This document shows positions 8,426-18,100 of a stretch of DNA of 50,846 bases, piece by piece. A model generated the notes under the pieces. It made no database searches. It worked only from the letters and a program-made list of their open reading frames with translations, and was not told the origin of the DNA. Position numbers and translations under genes: made by a program. The stretch lies in the IMG/VR virus record IMGVR_UViG_3300007074_000017, positions 1 through 50,846 of that record; one strand, given 5' to 3'. Position 1 is the first letter of the stretch, and the number at the start of each line of letters is the position of its first letter. Source of the stretch: a virus.

Positions 8426-9337
8426 ATGAGCTTTGTAACCCTTAAAAACACCCCAATCCAAATTGACTTAGCGCAGTTAGCCGTCGATAATGGGTGGCGT
8501 ATATCTGGGGGGACTGCCTATCACGACCCTTGCTTTGCAGGCTACATAACGCTTGAGAACACAGCCGTTGTAGCGGATACTTCTTACGTAGTTACTTACG
8601 AAGTGGTAGATTACGTTTCGGGAAGTGTGCGTGTAATCATAGGCACAGAACTTGGTATTAACCGCACCGCAAATGGGGTTTACACTGAAACAATCTTAGT
8701 TCCGGGCGCACCTGCTAACCTGCTAGTGCAGTTCTACTCCGATGGCGAATTGGGTGTGAACTATGTCGAGGCTTATCCTGTGGAGGATACACCAGATACA
8801 GGCCATGTTTTAGGATTCAACATCGAGGAAAACAAATGGACGACCTACTACTCGGGGCAGCGTGAGAATATGCTGAAATTCCTGAATGACTTCTTTGCTT
8901 TCAAAGATGGTAGGTTGTGGAAGATGAACGTAAATCCTATTCGTAATAACTTCTTTGGAATGCAGTACACTTCGAGCATTACGCTTGTCGTGAACACTAA
9001 TCCGACGGAGATTAAGAACTTCTTTTCAATTAGGCAAAAGTCGAATAGCGTATGGGGGGTTCCGTCCATCATAATCCCTCCGAGTGAAGGAAAAGTAAAT
9101 GGTATGGAATCTTTAATAAAAAGTGGTAACTTTATCACGTTGAACAACGGCGATCGCTTCGCTGACTTTTTGCGGGATAAGACCGACCCTCGATTTGGGA
9201 CGGAGTTACAAGCACTTTTCGAGGGAGCGGTATTGCAAGGAAACTATGCAGTTATTACCTTTGAGAACACAAGTACTGAGGAGGTTAGGACTTTGAGTAT
9301 AGATTTTATGATTAGTAAACAAGAATTTACCTATTGA
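8426..9337 (+). CDS. Tail protein resembling the detached C-terminal part of the hub
   Basis: A 303-aa protein. Residues about 1-110 look like a jelly-roll or carbohydrate-binding domain. From about residue 128, 'HVLGFNIEENKWTTYYS' leads into 'FLNDFFAFKDGRLWKMN' and 'NNFFGMQYTSSITLVVNTNPTEIKNF', a run that in other crAss-like hub proteins sits inside the single long stabilization protein. I infer that the hub was split, with the surface-type domains of 4549-8424 inserted before this part. It starts 2 nt after the hub gene, consistent with co-translation and joint assembly. Function otherwise unknown. Confidence 0.55.
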   Translation: MSFVTLKNTPIQIDLAQLAVDNGWRISGGTAYHDPCFAGYITLENTAVVADTSYVVTYEVVDYVSGSVRVIIGTELGINRTANGVYTETILVPGAPANLLVQFYSDGELGVNYVEAYPVEDTPDTGHVLGFNIEENKWTTYYSGQRENMLKFLNDFFAFKDGRLWKMNVNPIRNNFFGMQYTSSITLVVNTNPTEIKNFFSIRQKSNSVWGVPSIIIPPSEGKVNGMESLIKSGNFITLNNGDRFADFLRDKTDPRFGTELQALFEGAVLQGNYAVITFENTSTEEVRTLSIDFMISKQEFTY

Positions 9338-9338
9338 C

Positions 9339-9791
9339 ATGCTACAAGAGATAGATGTAACTACAGACTACCATAAAGGCATGGATGCGATTGAGAGCGT
9401 TATAGCCAATAGTGTCCCTGTAGATTGCCCTATTACGCATCATTTTGTAAATGGAGTGTATTGTAGAGAAATGTTTACCCGTAAAGGGACGGTACTAACC
9501 AGTAAAATACACAAGTCTATGCACCCTTTTATCCTATCTATGGGTGTTATTGCTGTAGTAGATAACGATATGAAGCCCGTTATTTTAGAAGCTCCGCATT
9601 TTGGGGTTACTATGCCCGGTACAAGGAGACTAATTTATGCGTATGAAGATTCAATATGGACAACCATACACCGAACAGACGTTAAACCCGAATCGGATAC
9701 TATTGAAGATATGGAAAAAGCAGCAAAATTAATAGAGGACGACATTATACAGCCTCATGACTTAAAAGAATTAGGATTATGGCCTTCGTAG
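9339..9791 (+). CDS. Cupin-like small virion-region protein
   Basis: A 150-aa protein. 'GVYCREMFTRKGTVLTSKIHKSMHPFILSMGVIAVV' followed by 'ITLEAPHFGVTMPGTRRLIYAYEDSIWTTIHRT' forms a double-stranded beta-helix (cupin-like) pattern. Podoviruses often carry a protein of this size and pattern among tail genes. A role as a tail-tip or host-surface sensor is possible but not shown. It overlaps the next gene by 13 bases. The region after residue 120 is helical and acidic. Confidence 0.55.
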   Translation: MLQEIDVTTDYHKGMDAIESVIANSVPVDCPITHHFVNGVYCREMFTRKGTVLTSKIHKSMHPFILSMGVIAVVDNDMKPVILEAPHFGVTMPGTRRLIYAYEDSIWTTIHRTDVKPESDTIEDMEKAAKLIEDDIIQPHDLKELGLWPS

Positions 9792-10525
9792 CAGCATCGG
9801 CAATAGCAGCAGGAGCAGCAGCTATTCCAAGTATATTTGCAGGTATAAAAAGCATCGGCCAAAGGCGACAAGCCAAGCGCATCCGTGCAAACTCGGTAGA
9901 CCCTGGGTACGAGGTAAATCAAGGCGTGATGCAAAACAAAGAAACTTTGGAGAACCGCTATAACAACTACACGCTTCCCGGTATGTCGCAGCAGATGAAC
10001 CGCATCGGTACCAATGCAGCTACCGCTTTCGGGCAAGGTGCACGGGGGGCAAGCTCCGGTGGTGATGTACTAGACTTAGCCACTAAAATCGCTTACGGCA
10101 CAGGGCAGCAGCAAAACGACTTGATGCTTCAAGAGGCGCAGGGCAAAGAAGCCGCATTGGGGGGATACTTGGGGGCAAATGCCGCTGCAGGAGAAGAACG
10201 TCAGAACGTGAACGCTTATGAGCGTCAGCGATACGAAGCTCAGTTAGCCGAAGCCGCTGCGCTTTACGGGGCGAGCGACCAGAATTTGAACAGTGCAGTT
10301 ACCGGTGCAGCTTCTATTGGTTCAGCGCTTCTTATGAATCCCGAAACTAAAAACCAATATACAAGGAACGCCCAGATAACTCAACGTGCAGGGTATGCAG
10401 GCGTCAACACCAATCAAAACCCTTATCCCAACCCAGTTACACCGAACACACCGCTCCCTGCTCGTAACATTTCGCAGAGAGCGAGGCTATTAGGGGTGAC
10501 TAATACTTCCTATAATGGCCGCTAG
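9779..10525 (+). CDS. Internal virion / DNA-ejection protein (small, Ala-Gly rich)
   Basis: A 248-aa protein. An N-terminal hydrophobic stretch (AAIAAGAAAIPSIFAGI at about residues 6-22) is followed by basic residues (GQRRQAKRIRA), then a long Ala/Gln-rich helical region and a proline/asparagine-rich tail. This resembles the smallest ejection proteins of podoviruses (T7 gp14 and P22 gp7 type), which insert in the outer membrane. Position directly before two larger ejection-type proteins supports the call. It overlaps the next gene by 11 bases. Confidence 0.55.
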   Translation: MAFVAASAIAAGAAAIPSIFAGIKSIGQRRQAKRIRANSVDPGYEVNQGVMQNKETLENRYNNYTLPGMSQQMNRIGTNAATAFGQGARGASSGGDVLDLATKIAYGTGQQQNDLMLQEAQGKEAALGGYLGANAAAGEERQNVNAYERQRYEAQLAEAAALYGASDQNLNSAVTGAASIGSALLMNPETKNQYTRNAQITQRAGYAGVNTNQNPYPNPVTPNTPLPARNISQRARLLGVTNTSYNGR

Positions 10526-12125
10526 TTACGTAAATACAGTCCCTGGAGGACAGATTGGTACTGGCAACGCACAAGTGTTTGGGGCTAACCCTTTGGCTAC
10601 GCAGTTCGCTAATCAATTAGGAGACTTGCGTAAACGCCAAGAGTTCGAGGCGCAGAAAACAGCAAAAGCATGGAAAGATAATCAGCTCGCAGCGTCCAAA
10701 GGACGGCTGTGGGCATCTGACATGGCAGGGCTTGAGAAAGACTTCATCGACCGAGGTATCAAGTTGAAGCAAGGCGGTATCGACCCTTACGGCACCTCGC
10801 AAGAGGCGCTCGATTACCAACGTGACCAACGATACGTAGAGGCGCAGCAAGGATTCCGAGAAGCTAAGGAAAGAGATTACACAGCAGCACTTGCCAAGAT
10901 AAGCGACAAGACTGACCCTAAGAGCATCAAAGCTCTGAACGATTATTTCTTGAATACTAAGTTAGTCGATGCTTTTGCGGGTAATCAAGCGATTCCACAG
11001 TTGAAGGATAGGTTTGACGCTGCAGGAGCCATCAAAGGCTTACGTGCACCAACTATGGAGTCTAAGCGTACCGCTGAGGGCATAACCAAAGAAATTACAG
11101 AAGTGAATACGCCCGAAGCGGAAAACATGGTGCTTGGCGCATTGCGTAACACCATAGGAGGTATGGACTACATTAATAGCGAACTGACTTCTGGTTTTAC
11201 TGTGCCTGATGTTAAAGGATTTGATAAAACTTATCAAGGAAACGCAGATTCGCTCAAAGCTGAAATAGCAGGTAACCCTCCTCTACAAAAGCAATTAGCC
11301 GAACAAGGCATTGCCCCCGATTCGCAACTTATGCAAGAGTACATAAGCGACCAGGCGTATAAGCGTACTGAAGCTAAAAAGAAATTCGATTCGGAGTTAC
11401 AAGCCTTAGTGGCTATGACCGCTACGGGGGTTAAGACTGAGAATTTAGAAACTCCTTATCGTGACCCTAACGAGATGACTGCTGCTCAAAAAGATGCTTC
11501 GACAAGAGGATGGGCTAACCTAAACAGATTAAAGGCTAAAGATGCGGCAGACGCATCGGGTGAGCAGCAAGATCCCCCTAGCGATTTGACTTTTTCTTAC
11601 GGGGTTACAGATCCGAAAACAGGTGTACGCCCTTCTTTTACGGGACTAGGTACGGTTAAGCTTAACTCGACAAAGATGAATATGCATGGCGAGAAAGTGA
11701 TAGATACCACCACAGGCAGACCTACAAAGACTGCCAACGCATCTAGCGAATTTGATTTGGTAGAATTAACGCACGCACCCATCCTTCTTAAAAGTACTAC
11801 CATAACTAAGCCTGATGGTACTAAAGAGATATTAGAAGCTGGGTCAGTGGTTCAGGATAGTTATGCCGAGGCTAACCCTAAATCGGTAGAATATAAGAAA
11901 GTAGGGGTGGTGCAAAAGGATAGGGGTAAGTCCGACCCGCTAACCTATTACATCGACGCAGATTTGATACCTACCAACACTATGTCTAAAATATCGAGGG
12001 GTTTGTATGATAAGTTTATATCAGATAAATCTTATGAGCGAGGGGTTGGAACAACTAGACCTGCTTCAAGTGGTAAAATGTCAAATGCGGATTTTGCCAA
12101 GTATCTAAAATCCAGAAATTTATAA
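10515..12125 (+). CDS. Internal virion / ejection protein (middle)
   Basis: A 536-aa hydrophilic, mostly helical protein (for example 'FANQLGDLRKRQEFEAQKTAKAWKDNQLAASKG' at about 30-65) with a Ser/Gly-rich C-terminus ending in a short helix 'MSNADFAKYLKSRNL'. No enzymatic motif is visible. By position between the small membrane-type protein and the 2614-aa protein it fits the second component of a three-protein ejection set, as in P22 and T7. The assignment is positional. Confidence 0.5.
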   Translation: MAASYVNTVPGGQIGTGNAQVFGANPLATQFANQLGDLRKRQEFEAQKTAKAWKDNQLAASKGRLWASDMAGLEKDFIDRGIKLKQGGIDPYGTSQEALDYQRDQRYVEAQQGFREAKERDYTAALAKISDKTDPKSIKALNDYFLNTKLVDAFAGNQAIPQLKDRFDAAGAIKGLRAPTMESKRTAEGITKEITEVNTPEAENMVLGALRNTIGGMDYINSELTSGFTVPDVKGFDKTYQGNADSLKAEIAGNPPLQKQLAEQGIAPDSQLMQEYISDQAYKRTEAKKKFDSELQALVAMTATGVKTENLETPYRDPNEMTAAQKDASTRGWANLNRLKAKDAADASGEQQDPPSDLTFSYGVTDPKTGVRPSFTGLGTVKLNSTKMNMHGEKVIDTTTGRPTKTANASSEFDLVELTHAPILLKSTTITKPDGTKEILEAGSVVQDSYAEANPKSVEYKKVGVVQKDRGKSDPLTYYIDADLIPTNTMSKISRGLYDKFISDKSYERGVGTTRPASSGKMSNADFAKYLKSRNL

Positions 12126-12128
12126 GAA

Positions 12129-15100
12129 ATGCCAGACTTAAAAGAGCTATTAACAGAAGCGCATAAAATGGGAGCAAGTCAAGCACAACTTGACACTATT
12201 GTAGAACGGTACAATCAAAAAAAAAGCGACGTTGGCAACGATTCACCCGATGCACCGAGTACCTTAAACTCATTTGGGGGTGGTTCAAATCCTTTCCAAA
12301 GTTCCCAAGTAGATACTGAAATACCAACGGTATTAAGTGAAAAGGCAAAGCTAGACAATATTCGTTCCAAGAATATTGCAGGTAAGTTCAAAGTAGATAC
12401 ACAACTACCCGAAAGCCAATTAGGTTATCCAATAGGTAAAATAGGTAAAACTACTATTGATGTACCCTTAGAGAATAAAGTATTCAGAGAATTTGCTGCA
12501 CCTACCATCCAAAGAGAATTTGGGGTTGCCGATATAGACGTAACACAGAACAAGGTAGGTGAAAGCCTTACACGAAAGGGCGGTTTCCAAGACGACATAC
12601 AGGCGACTGAATATGTGCCACAAGAACCAACACAAGAGGATGTAGGCTATTTAGAAAGCCTAAAAAACTCAATAACCAATGTTGGTGTTGGACTTCAACA
12701 GTTTATCCCTAATACACAAATTGCACTTGAAGGCACTCTTAAAACTTTATTAGGTAAAGATTTAGGTACTGACGCATATTGGCAACTAACAAAAGGCGAT
12801 CCTGAATTACACAGAGCAGAATCCTATCAAAAATTAGCCGAATTAGAACCACAATTTAAGCAAACAAGGGGGTTAGTCGAAAGTGGTCAAAACTTTGATG
12901 TGTTTGGTCTTGCAGTAGCAACAGTAGACGCGGGGCTTTCTTTGGTTAGAACAATGGTTACATCAGTACCAACGGCAGGGTTAGGTTTATATTCTGATAT
13001 GGTTGGTGGCAGTGTTGCTTCGTACAATCAAGAGAAAGCAAAGCAAATGGGCCTTAGTGTTAGGGAATTGTATGATAGAGGGGAGAATGACTTTGTTGTC
13101 CCTGCTACAATAGGTACAATTGCTGCACAAATGGAGAAAATAGGATTGAAAGGTGTTAGTAATGCAATTAATAAAAAACTTGTTGGTAGTTGGCTTAAAA
13201 AAACCGCTGTATTTGGTGTAGAGGTAAATAAAGAAGGCTTAACCGAATTGGTTCAGACAGGATTAGATGAAGCAAATAAGTCATTAGCACAGGGTAAAGG
13301 TGCAGTACAATCAAGCAAGGATGCTGCCTCAGCTATGTTATCTAAGAAAGGTCTTGAAAGCTATTTAATGGGGGTTGTAGGGTCAGCAGGTGCAGCAGGT
13401 GCAGCAGGAGTGGGTAGGATAGCCAAGTCTATGATAAGCCCTAAAGCTAAAGAAAAAGTTCAAGCGCAGACAGAAACTATTGAACGCTTAAAGACAGAGT
13501 TAGAAAACCCTAATTTATCCCCTACTGCACAAGAGTTTGTTGCAGCTCAAATCCAAACATCGGTTGCTGATGTAGCCACAGAAGTTGAAACAGATGCAAC
13601 ACTTTACGAAAATCTAAGTACCGAGCAGAAGAAAGAAGCAGACAGGCTGAATGGCGAAATTGAAAAATCAGAAACCGTTATTAACGATCCTGCGCTCTCG
13701 GAAGAAACCAAAGCCGCTGCGGTAGTTGAGAACGAACGACTGAATACCGAATTAGAAGCTAAACTAAATGAGAAGTCTGCTGAAGTAAAAACTCCAAAAG
13801 TAGATACCCCCGCCAAGACGGTAGACGTAGCTAAGGTAGCACCCATGTCTTATACCGAAGACTCGGCAGAACAAATAACAAATATAGTTAATAGCATACC
13901 AGATATTAAAACTACGGAGGGTTTACTTAATAGCACAAAAGGAACTCATTACGAGGCGTTAGCTAAAGCATTAGGCGGTTACCTACAAAATATAAAAACA
14001 TCTATTGTACCCAAACTTATAGATAAATTTGGTATTAGAGAACATGGCGGGCTGTTTGAAGACGGTGTAATAAAGCTAAAAAAAGGCGAAGGCATAACAA
14101 CTTTTTTACATGAAGCATTGCACGCTGTCACATCAGCTAAATTATTAGCCTGGACACGTTTTAATCAATTAAATAGATATAATTTAGAGGGTGGGAAACC
14201 ACAACAATCATTTAAAGAATTAGGATTGCATGATTTATCTAAAAAAGACATTGAGGCAATAAAAAACTTAGAAAGAATCTATGAAGAAAGTAAATTAAAA
14301 GCACATGAATTTTTAGGTGGTGGTAAAGCCGATAGAACTAAAGGGTTTTATGGTTTTACTAATATAGATGAATTTATTTCAGAGGCTTTTACTAGCAAAG
14401 AATTTCAAACTTTATTAAAAAATATAAAAGGAGAAGGTAAGACATCCAATTTATTTAAAGATTTTTTAGATAGTTTGGCTAAACTATTGGATATAAAAGA
14501 CCCTACTATTTTAGATGATATATTTTACCATACTGAAGTCTTGATGGATGGTAAAAAACAAACGCAAGTTAAAGACTCAGCAGAACAAATCACCAAAGAA
14601 GCTAAGCAAGCCGAAGCGGAGATGGCTAAGAACAATGACCCTGCTGAATTTGAGATTAAGATGGAGGCTTTGGATAAGCGGGCTCAGGCGTTGCCTAAAA
14701 CAGGGGAAGTTATTTCTGAAATTAAAAATACAATTGAAGATGAACAAGCAATTACTATTTCGCCTAATGCGAAAGAATTACAATCCAAGGCTAACAACAA
14801 TGAAGAATCGGTGGTACGTAACGAAGCTGGTACGACTAGCAATGCTACTGAAACCGTTACACGAGAAGTAAAACCAACTGCTGAGGTAGCAAAGCCAGAA
14901 CGCACAGGCGATGCTACCGAGAACGAGATTAAGATGGAGGCTTTGGATAAGCGGGCTCAGGCGTTGCCTAAAACAGAAGCCGAGGTAGGAGCATTAAAAG
15001 ATGTAGAGAGTACCGCTAAAGCATTGGATAGTGTTGAATTAGGTGATAAGTTTAAATCACAAGATACTGAAAGTGTATTAGATAGAAATAATTTTTATAG

Positions 15101-18100
15101 AAAAGCACAAGAAATGTTTGTAGAATCAAAAGGTTTAACAAATGACGAAGTGTTTAATAAAAATAAACAAAAAGGCGAGCTCACCACAGAAAAAGGCAGA
15201 ATAGCATTTCAGAAAGAATTTGAAAAGTGGACAGAAACAAATAAAAAACAAATTATTTCAGAAGCCTATCACTCCGACAAAGCATCGGGTAAAGAAACAG
15301 AACTAACCAAAGCAGTAGAATCCCTACTAAAAGAACAACCCACAGAACCCATACAATCTAAAGCAGAACAAACCACTCCTGCTGCTACTGCTGCTGCCCC
15401 TGCCACGACTGCAACAACTGACCCTTTATTAAAAGCAGAAGATGACCTAAAATCTTTAAGTAAGTCAAGCGATAAGCAAACCAAATATGCAGCAAGCGTT
15501 AAGCGGTTAATCGAGGCTAAGAAAGATAGGCAGATCACAGAGAAAGAGTTCAATGATATGTTTAAGCGTTTTGGTGACGTGCTTGCTGCGGATAAGAAAG
15601 CAGGAGATATATTACGCAAGTTAGCTGATAAAATAGACCAAGGCAGGATTAACAAGCTAGGCGGTATGCGTGGCGGTACAGGTTACGACCTAATGTGGGA
15701 TGGCTCACTTACCATTGCCTCCGCATCGTTGCGTGCAACCGCTGATATAGTGGATGTGTCTGTGCGCATAGCTATCGCAATAGAAGCAGGTCTTGCCCAC
15801 GCCAGAAAATCTGATTGGTACAAGAGTTTAAACAATAAGCCTAAGTTCGAGGCCGCCTATACCGCCCATCTTGAGAAAGAGTTTGGTAAGCAATTAGCGG
15901 ATGACGTGGTAACTCCTGAAAAAGAAACCCCAACGCAGGAAGCACCAACGCAAGAAGACCGCAAAGAGTTGAAACGTGCGGCAACCCAGCGCGCATTAGA
16001 TTCAGACCAATACGGGCAAGGCTTCAAAGATGCGCTATCTTACAAAGCAATTCATTATACCGAGTTACCTAACCAAGTAACTGAGCAGGAAGCTGAGGCG
16101 CTTATAGAGATACAAGGCGAAGTGGGTATAGAACGAGATTTGTATGATTTCAATAACGGAATGCCTAGTGCGGTCAGGTTCTCTGTGCTTCAGAAATTAA
16201 TCGACATCTACGAGGCCAAAGGGGATAATTTGAAGGCGGGCGAACTTGCCGAGGAGTTATACTCCAAGGCTACCGATTATGGGCAGGGTATTCAGATTTT
16301 CTCGACCTTTCCAAAACTTTCCAAAGCCACTAACGTCGCTATAGCCAGAAAGACTGTAAAGACCAACAGAGATGTCGTAGCTAAACGTGCTAAGCCCACT
16401 ACCGACAAGCTGACCAAAGAGTTCAAGAAAGCGAATAAAGAAGCCGCAGAGGAAACGGTAGAGGCTGTAAAGAAGTCCATAGGCAAAGCTACCCTTCAGA
16501 AAGGAGCTTCGCTGACAGACCTCCCTCTAGGGTACGGTATGAAAAATAAGGTGTTCACTCGGGCTAAGTATTTGAAGGCTAAACAAAATCTACGAGGGGC
16601 TACTTTCTCTTTTGCAGGGGGTATCCCTATTGAGGATTTAGTGAACATTGCAGGGTACCACATCGAAGCTACCGGAAAAGACTTTACTAAGTTCACAAGG
16701 CGGATGAAAGCTGACTTGGGGGCAAAGATTAAACCTTATTTAAAGGATATCTATGCGAAGTCCAGAGAATCGCTCATCGAAGGTGGGTACGATCCTGCGT
16801 TGTTCTTAACCGATGAGCAAGTGGCCGAGCAGATAAATGCCGAAGATGGGCAAGTGTATAAAGAGAAGTTAGACAAAGCTATCAAGCGCAAATCTGCCAA
16901 AGAGCAGAAGCAAGCCATCGCCAAACTGCAACAGATAAGCAAAGAGGAAGGACTATGGGGGCAGTACAGCAATAGTGCTGCCAGCAGGCTGAAGAGTATG
17001 GTTAAACCTAATATCCAAGCCGATATAGCAGGGCAACCCTCTTTGCAGCAATTCACAGACGGACTTGTCCGCAACATGAAGCAGAAGATGGCTGAGTCCA
17101 TGCCTGAGCAGACTAAGAAAAGGGCTGCTCCTCGCTCAGCTATCGACATCATAGGCGATGCGTACAGTAATTTTGAGAAGTACAAAGACGTATGGGTCAA
17201 AACCCAAAAAGAGTTTCAAGAGGAGTTCGCCGACCAACCTGAGATACTAGAGGCTATAGACGCTTATTTCGGAGAGATTCTGGAAACTCCTTTCTCAGAT
17301 CGAGTGTTAGAGTCTGCGGTGCGTAAAGGTTTGAAAGATATGGATAAGACCATAACCGACCTTGTTGTGCAACACTACACCCTCGTTGACCATGCTAGAG
17401 AGTCTTTATCCGATAAGCTAGTTAACGAAGCTGGGCTATCAGGCGCCGAGGCTAAGCAGCTCGCCTATGAAATAGAGCGTAAGTTTGACGAGATAGCTAC
17501 TAAAAAGAAGCAACAGATATTGGAGCGCATGTTTTCAGCCAAGACCAAAAGGACACCGCAAGGGAAAGCCTTGGAAGATGGTATTGTGAAAATGACCAAC
17601 TTGGGTGGGTTCTCCAACGCTGACATCGTGGAGATGTATGCTGAGAAAATGGGGTGGCCTAAACTCACCCAAGAAAACATAGCAGAAATTGAATTGTTAT
17701 CCGACATCATCCAAAATACTAAAGACCCTATTAACCGCAGACGTGCTACAGAAGATTTGCTCGCCTACCAAGCTAATCTAAAGGGTATATCCGCTTTAGA
17801 TATGGCCACCGCTATATGGTACGCTAACGTACTATCGGGGTATAACACTCAGATAATAAACATAGGAGCTAACGCTATAAACACGTCACTTCTATATGCT
17901 AATGCCGTTGCGCAGAATCCTACTAATGCCGCTTTCATCGGCAGAGGATTGATGCAGGGGTTGAAACGAGGATGGCTAGAGAGCAAAGATACTTTGCGAA
18001 CCGGATATAGCCCTATAAAGGGTAAACCTGAGATACCGTCTCTCCTTGAGCGTATGGATTTCAAAGGAGGGCAGTGGAACCCCGCGAACTACTTAAAGCA

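Noticed and set aside
14548-14871. 107-codon alternative frame inside the giant ejection gene
   Set aside because: Lys/Arg/Leu-rich shadow of an Ala/Glu/Lys-rich linker; no independent support.
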